Below the pieces are notes generated by a model. The model had not been told where the DNA came from. It ran no database searches and saw only the letters and a list, made by a program, of their open reading frames with translations. Of a stretch of 13,475 nt of DNA, positions 1 to 7,434 are shown piece by piece (position 1 is the first letter of the stretch; each line of letters opens with the position of its first letter). The stretch spans positions 1-13,475 of the forward strand of contig JAMOUF010000075.1 in NCBI GenBank assembly GCA_027068245.1, in the 5' to 3' direction. The stretch comes from Campylobacterales bacterium (GTDB lineage Bacteria > Campylobacterota > Campylobacteria > Campylobacterales > Nitratiruptoraceae). Both the position numbers and the translations under genes were made by a program.

Positions 1-2149
1 TTAGAGGCTTGGCAAACACCAGTTGGATAGGGCCCATGGGCGAGATCCACTCCAAAGCCATACCTGCGCCGCTTCTGGTTATCTCCGTATAGCTGTTCTC
101 CCCGATACCGCCATAGTCGACGAAAAATGTAAGCCTCATTTTTGCCTCTTTCATAATCGGGATACTGGCCTCAAGGGAGGTTGAGAACATCTTTTTGCCG
201 CCTATCAGCCTTCCCTCCTCATCTTTTGGCGATATGGAGGAGACCTGATATCCCCTAAGCGTCCTAAGACCACCCAGGAAAAATTTTTCAAACACAGGCA
301 GATATCCCCTATCGTCTATATATCCCACTCGACCTTTAAGTCTTAAAATCATATCGTAATCGATATAGTCCTCAAGCCCCAGGTAGTAAGAGGCCTTTGT
401 GTAATATTTCGTATATTTCTCATCCTCGCCAAGGCCTGCGTATTCCATCGAGGCCGAAGCATACAGACCTGTTCTTGGAAGGTAGTAATCGTCGGTATTG
501 TCAAATGTCAAAGCAGGAATCAGGGCACTTTTGGTATATTTTCCAGGCTTGAAGTAGTAGCTATCATAACTTACATCGGTAAGCTCGCTGCTTTCATAGG
601 AGTAGGTCAAAGAGCCGTGAAGATATCTGGTAAATTTTCTTCCAAGAGTTACAGAGGCCCCCTTTGTATCCTGGGTATAATCATAACTCTCGAACCTGGT
701 GTTGTAAGCGTTTAGGCCCAGGCTGTAGTCGCTGTCAAAAACGCGTGGGTTGTAGATACCCAGATTGAACCTTAAAGACTTGCTTGAGTAGTCAATGGAG
801 AAACTGCCGTTTATACCGCTTCCAAAAATATTTCTATCGTTGATGGAGGCGTTTATGATAAAACCCTCATAGGAGCTGTAACCGCCTCCTATCATAATAT
901 TTCCGGTAGGCATCTCCTTTACCCGCACTATCAGGTCCATCTGATTTGGCCCAACCCTTCTCTCCTCAACCTTCACGTCCTCGAAAAATCCCGTTCTTCT
1001 TAAGGCGTTGATGGAGTCTTTTAGATCAGTTACGCTGTATCTGTCCCCTGGAGCAAGATAGATCTCCCGCCTGATAACCCTGTCAAGCGTGCGCTGGTTT
1101 CCAGATATTATCACATCCCTGATGTAGACCTTCTCGCCTGGGTTTACTATGTATCTGATCTTTACGGTATGGCTATTCTCATCCTTTTGAAAATCGGGAA
1201 CCACTCTGGCAAAGGCGTATCCCAAATCTTTTATTTTTGTGGTTATTCGCTCCAGATCCTTTCTCATCTTCTCGATGTTAAAGACTTTTCCAGGCCTGAG
1301 TTTCAGCTCCTTTTTCAACTCATTCACATCAATGACGGGCTCCAAAAGCTTTATCTCCACATCCTTTACCCGATATACAGGCCCCTCTTTTATGTGGTAT
1401 CGCAGTTTACCCTTGTAGCAGTTGAAATCCACCCTTAAAAACGGATCGCTGACCCAGGCGTCCAGATAACCTTTCGTAAGATAGAGATTTTTTATCCTTG
1501 CGCTGTCGAATTTCAGCTGGTCCAGTTTCAGCTCACCGCTGTCAAAACCTATCATCCAGCCCAAAAACCTGTTTCGCTCCCTGTTTGCCACAACCCTTTC
1601 TATATCGTTTTTGTCTATGTTTTTAATGCCGCACAGAGTTAGAAGATCTATATATACTTTTTCGCCCTTGTTTATGATAAAAATCACTTTCACGCTATTT
1701 TTACCGATTTTTTCGGTCTTAACCTCCACAACCGTATCAAAGTAGCCCTTGCTTCTTGCATACTCCTTTATCCTCTTTATAGCCTCCTCTATCTTGGCCT
1801 CATCAAAGATATCTCCCTTTTTCAGGCCCAAAATCTCATCCAGCTCCTCTTTTTTATCCTCCAGATACCCCACAACCTCCACTTTGGCGATAAGTGGCTT
1901 CTCAACAAAGTGAAAGATGAGCTTTCCATCCTCTTTTTGCTCCACCCAGATATCTTTGAAGTATCCCTGCTTGTAAAACCTCTTAACTGCCTCGTCTATC
2001 TTTTCCATATCCGGCTCTCTCCCCTTTTTCACATCCACCATCTCCTTGGCGATCAACGGGGAGAGATGCAGCAGCCCCTCAAACTCTATATCGGTAACGG
2101 GTGCCGCAAAGAGAGGGTAGGCACAAAGCAGAAGATATCTTTTTTTCAT
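1..2149 (-). CDS. bamA: BamA, outer-membrane beta-barrel assembly protein (3' end cut by window edge)
   Basis: Central subunit of the BAM complex, which folds and inserts beta-barrel proteins into the outer membrane. The visible 716 residues start with a signal peptide (MKKRYLLLCAYPLFAAPV, cleavage near residue 16). Five POTRA repeats follow at roughly 17-87, 88-163, 164-255, 256-338 and 339-413, the last holding VYIRDVIISGNQRT. The barrel runs from about 416 (IMIGGGYSSYEG). LRGY at 631-634 is the conserved (V/L)RG(F/Y) loop-6 motif of the Omp85 family. The frame is still open at base 1 (...GPIQLVFAKPL), so I estimate about 20-30 C-terminal residues, including the last strand, lie outside. 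The ATG at 2149 has AAGG nine bases upstream. The gene is divergent from tyrA. Omp85 identity is secure; BamA rather than TamA fits the five POTRAs. Confidence 0.95.
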   Translation of the reverse strand, partial: MKKRYLLLCAYPLFAAPVTDIEFEGLLHLSPLIAKEMVDVKKGREPDMEKIDEAVKRFYKQGYFKDIWVEQKEDGKLIFHFVEKPLIAKVEVVGYLEDKKEELDEILGLKKGDIFDEAKIEEAIKRIKEYARSKGYFDTVVEVKTEKIGKNSVKVIFIINKGEKVYIDLLTLCGIKNIDKNDIERVVANRERNRFLGWMIGFDSGELKLDQLKFDSARIKNLYLTKGYLDAWVSDPFLRVDFNCYKGKLRYHIKEGPVYRVKDVEIKLLEPVIDVNELKKELKLRPGKVFNIEKMRKDLERITTKIKDLGYAFARVVPDFQKDENSHTVKIRYIVNPGEKVYIRDVIISGNQRTLDRVIRREIYLAPGDRYSVTDLKDSINALRRTGFFEDVKVEERRVGPNQMDLIVRVKEMPTGNIMIGGGYSSYEGFIINASINDRNIFGSGINGSFSIDYSSKSLRFNLGIYNPRVFDSDYSLGLNAYNTRFESYDYTQDTKGASVTLGRKFTRYLHGSLTYSYESSELTDVSYDSYYFKPGKYTKSALIPALTFDNTDDYYLPRTGLYASASMEYAGLGEDEKYTKYYTKASYYLGLEDYIDYDMILRLKGRVGYIDDRGYLPVFEKFFLGGLRTLRGYQVSSISPKDEEGRLIGGKKMFSTSLEASIPIMKEAKMRLTFFVDYGGIGENSYTEITRSGAGMALEWISPMGPIQLVFAKPL

Positions 2150-2176
2150 TATCACAGGCCTTAAATTTTTTTCTTT

Positions 2177-2223
2177 AGTTTATCAATATTTTAATTAAGA
2201 TTGATTAAAAGGTCGCTATAATA
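2177..2223 (-). promoter_or_regulatory. Possible bamA promoter region
   Basis: This is the minus-strand side of the short bamA/tyrA intergenic region. Two weak candidates are visible. TGATAAACT (extended -10 form, 4 of 6 matches to TATAAT) has its hexamer at 2177-2182. TATTAT at 2218-2223 overlaps the tyrA -10 box on the other strand. Neither has a convincing -35, which is usual for sigma-70 promoters in Campylobacterota. Which one is used cannot be decided from sequence. If the second is used, bamA and tyrA promoters would compete for the same DNA. Confidence 0.3.
2217..2222 (+). promoter_or_regulatory. tyrA promoter, -10 box TATAAT
   Basis: A perfect TATAAT lies 22 bases before the tyrA ATG, preceded by a very AT-rich stretch (2161-2210) and no good -35 box at the usual spacing. 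Transcription would start near 2229, giving a leader of about 15 nt that includes the ribosome site. The pattern of a strong -10 with AT-rich upstream DNA is typical of Campylobacterota sigma-70 promoters. Confidence 0.65.
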
Positions 2224-2234
2224 AGCAAAAAAAA

Positions 2235-2238
2235 GAGG
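2235..2238 (+). promoter_or_regulatory. tyrA ribosome binding site
   Basis: GAGG, with A-rich DNA before it, sits six bases before the ATG at 2245. It abuts a TTG at 2239 with no spacer, so it rules out that in-frame TTG and fixes the start at 2245. Confidence 0.75.
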
Positions 2239-2244
2239 TTGTTA

Positions 2245-3072
2245 ATGGTAGCGGCTGTTGTTGGGTTGGGTTTGATGGGAGGCTCTTTGGCGCTTGATCT
2301 AAAAGACAAGGGTCTTGCGGATAAAATCATCGGATATGACAGAAACGAGGAGCATAAAAAAGAGGCTTTGCACCTGGGCCTGGTAGATGAGATCGTGGAG
2401 TTTGAGGAGATAAAAAAAGCCGACATCATATTTTTGGCAATTCCCGTAGAAGGTATCATACGGACGTTGCCAAAACTTGAGGACGTGGATAGAAAGACCA
2501 CGATCGTGGACCTTGGCAGCACCAAAGAGAAAATCGTAAAGGAGTGCCCAAAAAAGATAAGAGCGCAGTTCATAGCGGCCCATCCCATGACAGGCACCGA
2601 ATACAGCGGCCCCCTGGCTGCCGTAAGAGGGCTTTACGAGGATAAAATCGTGGTTTTATGCAATACGGAGGAGAACGACAAAGAGCATCTACAAAAGGCT
2701 GAAAACATCTTCGTATCCATAGGGATGCAGATAGTCTATATGGACGCAAAAGAGCACGATCTGCACGCCGCATACATAAGCCACCTCCCCCACGCCATCA
2801 GTTACGCACTCGCAAACGCGGTTTTAAAACAGGAAGACCCAAAAAGCATCCTCATTTTAGCTGCCGGCGGATTTAAGGATATGAGCCGCCTTGCCAAGAG
2901 CAACCCCAAAATGTGGTGCGATATTTTCAAACAGAACAAAAACAACCTTTTAACCTCTATAGAGAGCTTTAAAAAAGAGCTCAGGTTTGCCACCCGCCTT
3001 ATAGAAGAGGAGAAGTGGGAGGAGCTGCAAGAGTGGATGCAAAAGGCCACCACGCTGCATAAGATTCTTTAA
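2245..3072 (+). CDS. tyrA: Prephenate (or arogenate) dehydrogenase
   Basis: Oxidative decarboxylation of prephenate to 4-hydroxyphenylpyruvate with NAD(P)+, in cytoplasmic tyrosine synthesis. The 275-residue protein begins with a Rossmann fold whose dinucleotide motif is GLGLMGGS at 7-14. The family motif HPMTGTE is at 113-119 and SHLPHAIS at 179-186; His113, His180 and His183 are at positions conserved in TyrA and used for substrate binding or catalysis. The C-terminal part is the all-helical dimerisation domain. There is no chorismate mutase domain and no room for a C-terminal ACT domain, so this is the stand-alone short form and tyrosine feedback through ACT is not expected. Start ATG 2245 is chosen over TTG 2239 by ribosome-site spacing. 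The stop interlocks with the batD stop in TTAA (3069-3072). Prephenate versus arogenate preference cannot be read from sequence. Confidence 0.93.
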   Translation: MVAAVVGLGLMGGSLALDLKDKGLADKIIGYDRNEEHKKEALHLGLVDEIVEFEEIKKADIIFLAIPVEGIIRTLPKLEDVDRKTTIVDLGSTKEKIVKECPKKIRAQFIAAHPMTGTEYSGPLAAVRGLYEDKIVVLCNTEENDKEHLQKAENIFVSIGMQIVYMDAKEHDLHAAYISHLPHAISYALANAVLKQEDPKSILILAAGGFKDMSRLAKSNPKMWCDIFKQNKNNLLTSIESFKKELRFATRLIEEEKWEELQEWMQKATTLHKIL

Positions 3073-4502
3073 TCGTTCAGTTTTCTTACCAGCTCTTCCA
3101 CATCCTTTTTTCTTATCCGGCTCTTCTTGCCCTCGTATATCTCCTCATAAAGAGCCTCGGCCATACTTCTGGCCTCTTTGGAGCCGGATAGATAGGGTAA
3201 AAGCCGGTTTAACAGATCTTTTTTGCCTCTAAAACTAAAACCAAAGCTCTTTTTCTTTTTGAAAAGCAGTATCGAAAAAACCACCATCGCCGCCAGCGAC
3301 CCCGCCAAAAATCCGAAAACAAAACTTTTTATATCAAACCCGCCCACATCTTTTTGCTCCGTCACATTTACGATCTTTTTGACTTCATCCGCTTTTGGGG
3401 GCTTTATGGGGGAAGCTCCAACAACCTCCACTTCCAAAGGGGGGCTTTTTAGCTCTTTTAGGGACTTTTCTTTGAGGGAGAAATACTCCACCCTCACCGG
3501 ACTTACGGTAAAGTTTCTATCAGAAATGATGGAGAACTTCTGTGTGTAAAGCGAAACCAGCCTACCGTCTATAAGCCTTTCTTGCATTTTTGGTTTATCC
3601 TCGTATACCGTAGCACCCTTTACATCAAGATCTATTCCGTCGAAACTCTCCAGGCTTCCGCTACCTCTTAACTCTACCGTTATGTTGACAGGCTCGTTTA
3701 TTTTGGTTACGTTCTTATCCGCTTTTACGCTTAAGTTAAAATCCCCTACCAGATCCACATCCTTTGGAAGGGGTTTTGCCACTATCGCCACCTCGTTGGA
3801 TACTACGCTTCTCCATATAGGTGCTGAAACGCTAAAACCGAAAAGATCGGTGGAGCTTTGGGAGATGGCATATTTGAATATAGCCGGGGAGATTTTCAAA
3901 AGGCCGCTTTTTTGCGGCAACAGCAAAAACTTTACCCGTTTTATCAGATAGTCTCCATGCTCCTCCAGATATTTGTTCGTGCTTTTAAGTTCCTTTACCC
4001 AAAACCCCTCGAACTTTGGCGGTATAAAGTCGTAATTTATGATATTTAGCCCCCTTTTAATCTTAAGCTCCATATCCAAAATCACAGGCTCTCCCACATA
4101 GGCCTCTTTTTTATCCGCTTTTAAACCAAACTCCACATAACTCTCTTGGCTTTTTGACTTTTTTACCACCAGCTCTATAGGCTCGCTTTTATACTCTTTC
4201 CCATCTATCTTTACGCTTATAGGCTCTATGGTTGTATTCTTATCCGGATAGAAGGTGAGCGAGAGCACTTTGTTTACTACAAAATCCCCGTTTTGGGATA
4301 TTACCGATTCGCCAAGGCTCTTGCTGACAACATCAAATCCGCCAAGAGTCTGGATATCTGGCAGCTCTATGTCGTTGCCGCTGGCTTTTATAACAAGCCT
4401 TGCCTCCTCTCCCACACTCACCGGGTTCTTTTCCAGATATACCTCCAATGAGGATGCGAAAACCGTTAAAAAAACTATTATCAAACTACCAAGGATTCTC
4501 AT
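3069..4502 (-). CDS. batD: BatD-family membrane protein (last gene of the Bat operon)
   Basis: Periplasmic beta-rich protein of the BatD/oxygen-tolerance family, 477 residues. A signal peptide covers about 1-18 (MRILGSLIIVFLTVFASS). A long region of repeated immunoglobulin-like beta modules follows, visible as three stretches of the type EKNPVSVGEEARLVIKASG (24-42), ADKKEAYVGEPVILDMEL (129-146) and ADKNVTKINEPVNITVEL (261-278). One transmembrane helix lies at 393-414, then a lysine-rich stop-transfer and a short helical cytoplasmic tail to 477. Topology is therefore periplasmic N-terminal, cytoplasmic C-terminal. The family has been linked to aerotolerance in Bacteroides and to stress resistance elsewhere; no enzyme activity is known to me. 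The ATG at 4502 has AGAGG six bases upstream and overlaps the end of the batB-batC fusion by 17 nt. Neighbours make the family call firm. Confidence 0.85.
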   Translation of the reverse strand: MRILGSLIIVFLTVFASSLEVYLEKNPVSVGEEARLVIKASGNDIELPDIQTLGGFDVVSKSLGESVISQNGDFVVNKVLSLTFYPDKNTTIEPISVKIDGKEYKSEPIELVVKKSKSQESYVEFGLKADKKEAYVGEPVILDMELKIKRGLNIINYDFIPPKFEGFWVKELKSTNKYLEEHGDYLIKRVKFLLLPQKSGLLKISPAIFKYAISQSSTDLFGFSVSAPIWRSVVSNEVAIVAKPLPKDVDLVGDFNLSVKADKNVTKINEPVNITVELRGSGSLESFDGIDLDVKGATVYEDKPKMQERLIDGRLVSLYTQKFSIISDRNFTVSPVRVEYFSLKEKSLKELKSPPLEVEVVGASPIKPPKADEVKKIVNVTEQKDVGGFDIKSFVFGFLAGSLAAMVVFSILLFKKKKSFGFSFRGKKDLLNRLLPYLSGSKEARSMAEALYEEIYEGKKSRIRKKDVEELVRKLND

Positions 4503-6141
4503 CTTTTCCCTCTTTTGATTTTTTCACTTTTACAGGCGACTTATACAGAAGCGTTCTAACAGGCTCTTTTTTGAGCTGTTTTAGCCATTTTTTCTCCTCT
4601 CTGGAGCTTATGGGGGTGTTTTTTGGCTCTTTTGGAGAGTTGTTGGAAGGTTTTTGGTTTTTACCCTTTTTATCGCTTTTTTGCGTCTCTTTTTTATTTT
4701 TGCCGCCCTTTTTCTGCTGTTTCTTTTTCTGCTGCTTCTTTTTTTGCTCTTTGTCGTTTTTTTTGCTATTTTTTTTACTGCTCTTTTTCTTCATCTTTTT
4801 GGCAAGTTCCAGGTTGTATCTGGTATCCGGATCATCTTTTACTTTCAAAGCCTTCTCATACATCTCAATGGCCTTGTCGAAATTTTTTAGTTTAAAATAT
4901 GTATTGCCAAGGTTATGAAGCTTTCTAAATTCAAGCTCTTTATTGGCGGTTTGGATTTTGGAGTAGTATTTTAGCGCCTCTTTATATTTACCGGCTTTAT
5001 ACAAAGCGTTAGCCAGATCATAGTAGGCCTGGGGGCTGCGCTTTTGTTTCGCCACCTTCTCAAACTCCCCCGCCGCCTCTTTGTAAGCCCCTCTTTCATA
5101 GGCCTCTTTCGCGTTTTTTATATATTTGAAATCAATTATCGAGGCTTTGAGCCCAAATGGGAGGAAAAAAAGCAAAAAGAGAAACGAGAATCTCTTGCCA
5201 CCTATATCGAAAAATGCCAGAAACAAAAACAGAAGCGCCAAAGCCAGAGGATATGGATAGAGCTCTTTTTTATCCACAATTCTTTCCACCTTTTTGCCGC
5301 TCTCATACCCTTTGATTGCCTTTAAAATCCTCTTTATATCCTCATTTGACAACACAGCCTCCACATACTCTCCTCCCGTAGCCCTTGCCAGCTCTTTTAT
5401 CCTCTCGTTCAACCTAAGAATAACTATATTTCCCTCTTTGTCTTTCAAAAATGCGCCATCCTCCTCCAATGGAGCCCCTTTTTTTGTCGCAACCGCCAGG
5501 ATATGGACCTTGAACCCCTCCTTTTTGGCAAACTCTATCTCATCTTTAAAATCCTTTTTATCACCCCCGTCGGTTACGAGAAGTATATTTTTCTCTTTTG
5601 CCTCCCCAAAGAGCAGCTTGGCGCTCATAAGGGCTGAGAGAATATTGGTTCCTTGCATAGATAGCACTTTGGTATCGAGATGTTTCAGCAAATAGAGCAA
5701 AGACTCTTTGTCAGAGGTTACGGGTGAGACTATAAAGGCGTCCTTTGCAAAGGCCAAAAGCCCAATATCCACATTTTCGGCTCTTTTTATAAGCTCTTCT
5801 ATCTTTTTTTTGGCAAATTCGAGCCTGTTTGGATAGAAATCCTTCGCTTTCATCGATCGGCTTATATCCAGTGCCACAACCAGATTGGCCGACTTTTTGG
5901 AAACCTCCACCACTCCCCTTTCATATATGGGCCGTGCCAGGGCTATTATCATAAAAGCCAGGGCCAGAAAAAGGGTGATAACCCTCATTCTCTTATCCAT
6001 CCCCTGGTCCAGTTTGAGCCGTCTTAAAACCTCGGCATCGAACACCCTCTCAATCATACTCTTATTAGTCAGTACCAGATAGAGCAGCAAAAGCGAGGGT
6101 ATCAACATCAAAGGGATAAATTCAAAATCTTCAAATCTCAT
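4486..6141 (-). CDS. BatB-BatC fusion: VWA-domain membrane protein with periplasmic TPR and lysine-rich tail
   Basis: 551 residues joining two usually separate Bat proteins. BatB part: TM helices at about 8-24 and 54-70, then a von Willebrand A domain with MIDAS residues D92-I-S94-R-S96, Thr165 and Asp191 (LLVTDGGD), and a third TM at 297-312. BatC part: a second hydrophobic stretch at 316-331 resembling a signal peptide (KRFSFLFLLFFLPFGLKA), then about three TPRs (345-378, 371-403, 407-440), then a low-complexity tail with 26 lysines in residues 448-497, ending ENPW. Topology prediction: VWA in the periplasm, TPRs and tail also in the periplasm. VWA presumably binds a metal and a partner protein; TPRs bind peptides. 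ATG 6141 shares one base with the batA stop (TGATG) and has AGAGG at a 6-nt spacing; an in-frame TTG at 6144 is too close to that site. Confidence 0.88.
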   Translation of the reverse strand: MRFEDFEFIPLMLIPSLLLLYLVLTNKSMIERVFDAEVLRRLKLDQGMDKRMRVITLFLALAFMIIALARPIYERGVVEVSKKSANLVVALDISRSMKAKDFYPNRLEFAKKKIEELIKRAENVDIGLLAFAKDAFIVSPVTSDKESLLYLLKHLDTKVLSMQGTNILSALMSAKLLFGEAKEKNILLVTDGGDKKDFKDEIEFAKKEGFKVHILAVATKKGAPLEEDGAFLKDKEGNIVILRLNERIKELARATGGEYVEAVLSNEDIKRILKAIKGYESGKKVERIVDKKELYPYPLALALLFLFLAFFDIGGKRFSFLFLLFFLPFGLKASIIDFKYIKNAKEAYERGAYKEAAGEFEKVAKQKRSPQAYYDLANALYKAGKYKEALKYYSKIQTANKELEFRKLHNLGNTYFKLKNFDKAIEMYEKALKVKDDPDTRYNLELAKKMKKKSSKKNSKKNDKEQKKKQQKKKQQKKGGKNKKETQKSDKKGKNQKPSNNSPKEPKNTPISSREEKKWLKQLKKEPVRTLLYKSPVKVKKSKEGKDENPW

Positions 6142-7058
6142 CAAAAGCCTCTTTTTGAATAGATATATATAAATCCAAGCAGAGCCAAAACGGCCACAAA
6201 AAGCGGATACTGATACAGATCGTCTTTTTTGATGTAGTGGGCGCCTCTAATCTCGCTCTTCTCAAGCCTGTCGATATATTCATACACCTTTTTCAAGGTT
6301 GTGGCGTCCTTTGCGTAAAAATACTCTCCTCCCGTGCTTTTGGCTATCCATTTCAAATAGCTCTCATCTATGTCCCTCTTTGCTCCTATACCTATGGTAT
6401 AGACCTTCACGCCATATTTTTTGGCCATCTTTATAGCCACATCTATCGGCGTTTTGGAGGCCGTATCTATCCCGTCTGTAAGGAGTATCACGATTTTCGA
6501 TTTGGCCTTTGAGTTTTTCAGCATCGAAACGCTTTGAAAAAGAGCGTCGTTCAGAGCGGTTTTCTGTCCGGCTATACCGATATCTAAATAATCGAGCAGT
6601 TTGATTATCACATCTTTGTTAAAGGTAAGCGGAGAGGCGATATAGGCAAAACTTCCAAAGACTATCAAAGCTATGTTGTCATTCTCTCTTCTTTTTATAA
6701 AATCCTTCACCAACTCCTTTACTACCTCGAACTTGCTAAGAGCCAGATCCCTTGGATCAAAGCCGCTCTCTCTCATAGAGCCACTGGCGTCAATCGCCAA
6801 CACTATATCATATCCCTTTTTTTTCACCTCAACGCTTCTGTCAATCTTCACGGGGCCGGCCAGAGCCACGATAACGCCAAAAATCGCCAGGTATTTTAAA
6901 AACTCTGGCAGAAAGCTCTTCTTGCTGGCAGCTTTTTTCAAGATATTTATGTGTGGAAAAATTATGGCGCTCTCTTTGGCCCTGCACTTTTTGGCGCAGA
7001 TGATAACCACTATTATCAAAAGCAGCCAAAGAGGTCTTTCAAACGCAAAACTACTCAT
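6141..7058 (-). CDS. batA: BatA-family VWA-domain inner-membrane protein
   Basis: 305 residues. TM helices at about 9-22 and 54-68 (YLAIFGVIVALAGP), a VWA domain at roughly 82-265 and a last TM at 284-300 followed by SKRGF. The VWA domain has a complete MIDAS: D90-A-S92-G-S94, Thr167 and Asp195 in ILLTDGID. It is therefore expected to bind a divalent metal and partner acidic residues. Such proteins work with MoxR ATPases, whose gene starts this operon. Layout is that of BatA from Bacteroides and other bacteria: two N-terminal helices, VWA, one C-terminal helix. The batB half of the next gene is a paralogue with the same order of parts. The start at ATG 7058 overlaps the previous gene by 8 nt; TTG 7061 is the rejected alternative. 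Confidence 0.9.
   Translation of the reverse strand: MSSFAFERPLWLLLIIVVIICAKKCRAKESAIIFPHINILKKAASKKSFLPEFLKYLAIFGVIVALAGPVKIDRSVEVKKKGYDIVLAIDASGSMRESGFDPRDLALSKFEVVKELVKDFIKRRENDNIALIVFGSFAYIASPLTFNKDVIIKLLDYLDIGIAGQKTALNDALFQSVSMLKNSKAKSKIVILLTDGIDTASKTPIDVAIKMAKKYGVKVYTIGIGAKRDIDESYLKWIAKSTGGEYFYAKDATTLKKVYEYIDRLEKSEIRGAHYIKKDDLYQYPLFVAVLALLGFIYIYSKRGF
6148..6152 (-). promoter_or_regulatory. Ribosome binding site of the batB-batC fusion
   Basis: AGAGG on the minus strand, inside the end of batA, six bases before ATG 6141 and only three before the alternative TTG 6144. It supports the ATG. Confidence 0.7.
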
Positions 7059-7434
7059 CAACTACCCTTAAAAAGAGTTTTATATGCTCCATCGTCTCTT
7101 TGTCAAACCTGTTTGGAACCTCTTTTTTGTATTTGTATCTGGCAAGTTTTCTTAAAAGTTCCGCATATATTTTATAGCTGCTCTCATCCCTAACCAGCTC
7201 TTTGCCATACCTTGTAAAGGTGTAAGCGGCCTCTTTTGTTTTGGAAAGGTCCATATTTTTTAGCATATTTAAAACCTTTTTTCTCCTCTGCTCTTTTTTC
7301 TTTGTAAAAACCCTTATCAAAAGATAGACAGCCAACGCCGTAAAAATAGTCACGGCCGTTATAATGGCGACATAGAGGTAAAAAGAGTAATCCGGTATCT
7401 CCACCAGCGGTTTTATATCTTTTAGCTTCTCCAT
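7051..7434 (-). CDS. Small single-TM protein, DUF4381-like, between DUF58 and batA
   Basis: 127 residues. A short N-terminal segment with IKPLVEIPD is followed by one strong TM helix at about 18-42, then a basic stop-transfer (TKKKEQRRKK) and a helical charged domain of about 80 residues that should be cytoplasmic. Its place between the DUF58 gene and batA, plus the N-terminal proline/aspartate motif before a TM, match the DUF4381 proteins of MoxR-VWA operons; this assignment is by context and layout, not by a strong motif. It may tether or adapt MoxR or DUF58 at the membrane near the VWA proteins (inference). The ATG at 7434 shares one base with the upstream TAA (TAATG). There is no clear ribosome site, so expression probably depends on re-initiation after the DUF58 gene. 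Confidence 0.75.
   Translation of the reverse strand: MEKLKDIKPLVEIPDYSFYLYVAIITAVTIFTALAVYLLIRVFTKKKEQRRKKVLNMLKNMDLSKTKEAAYTFTRYGKELVRDESSYKIYAELLRKLARYKYKKEVPNRFDKETMEHIKLFLRVVDE
7065..7069 (-). promoter_or_regulatory. batA ribosome binding site
   Basis: AAGGG on the minus strand, six bases before ATG 7058, within the last codons of the preceding gene. Its spacing to the in-frame TTG at 7061 is only three, so the ATG is preferred. Confidence 0.65.

Noticed and set aside
2123..2149. Possible lipoprotein signal in BamA (LLLC at residues 6-9)
   Set aside because: The Cys is too close to the N-terminus, before the hydrophobic core ends, and BamA proteins are not lipoproteins; a normal cleavage near residue 16 fits.
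4651..4800. Repeat-like T-rich DNA as a CRISPR or satellite repeat
   Set aside because: No regular unit or spacers; it is the coding sequence of a lysine/glutamine low-complexity tail.
4400..4918. Plus-strand open frame with very hydrophobic Phe/Leu-rich translation, opposite the batBC tail and batD start
   Set aside because: The Phe/Leu-rich runs are simply the reverse of AAA/AAG lysine codons; no start context or homology supports it.
6142..6144. TTG upstream starts for the batB-batC fusion, and similarly for batA, sbcC and tyrA
   Set aside because: In each case the in-frame TTG is 0-3 bases from the ribosome site, while a downstream ATG or GTG has a 6-7 base spacing.
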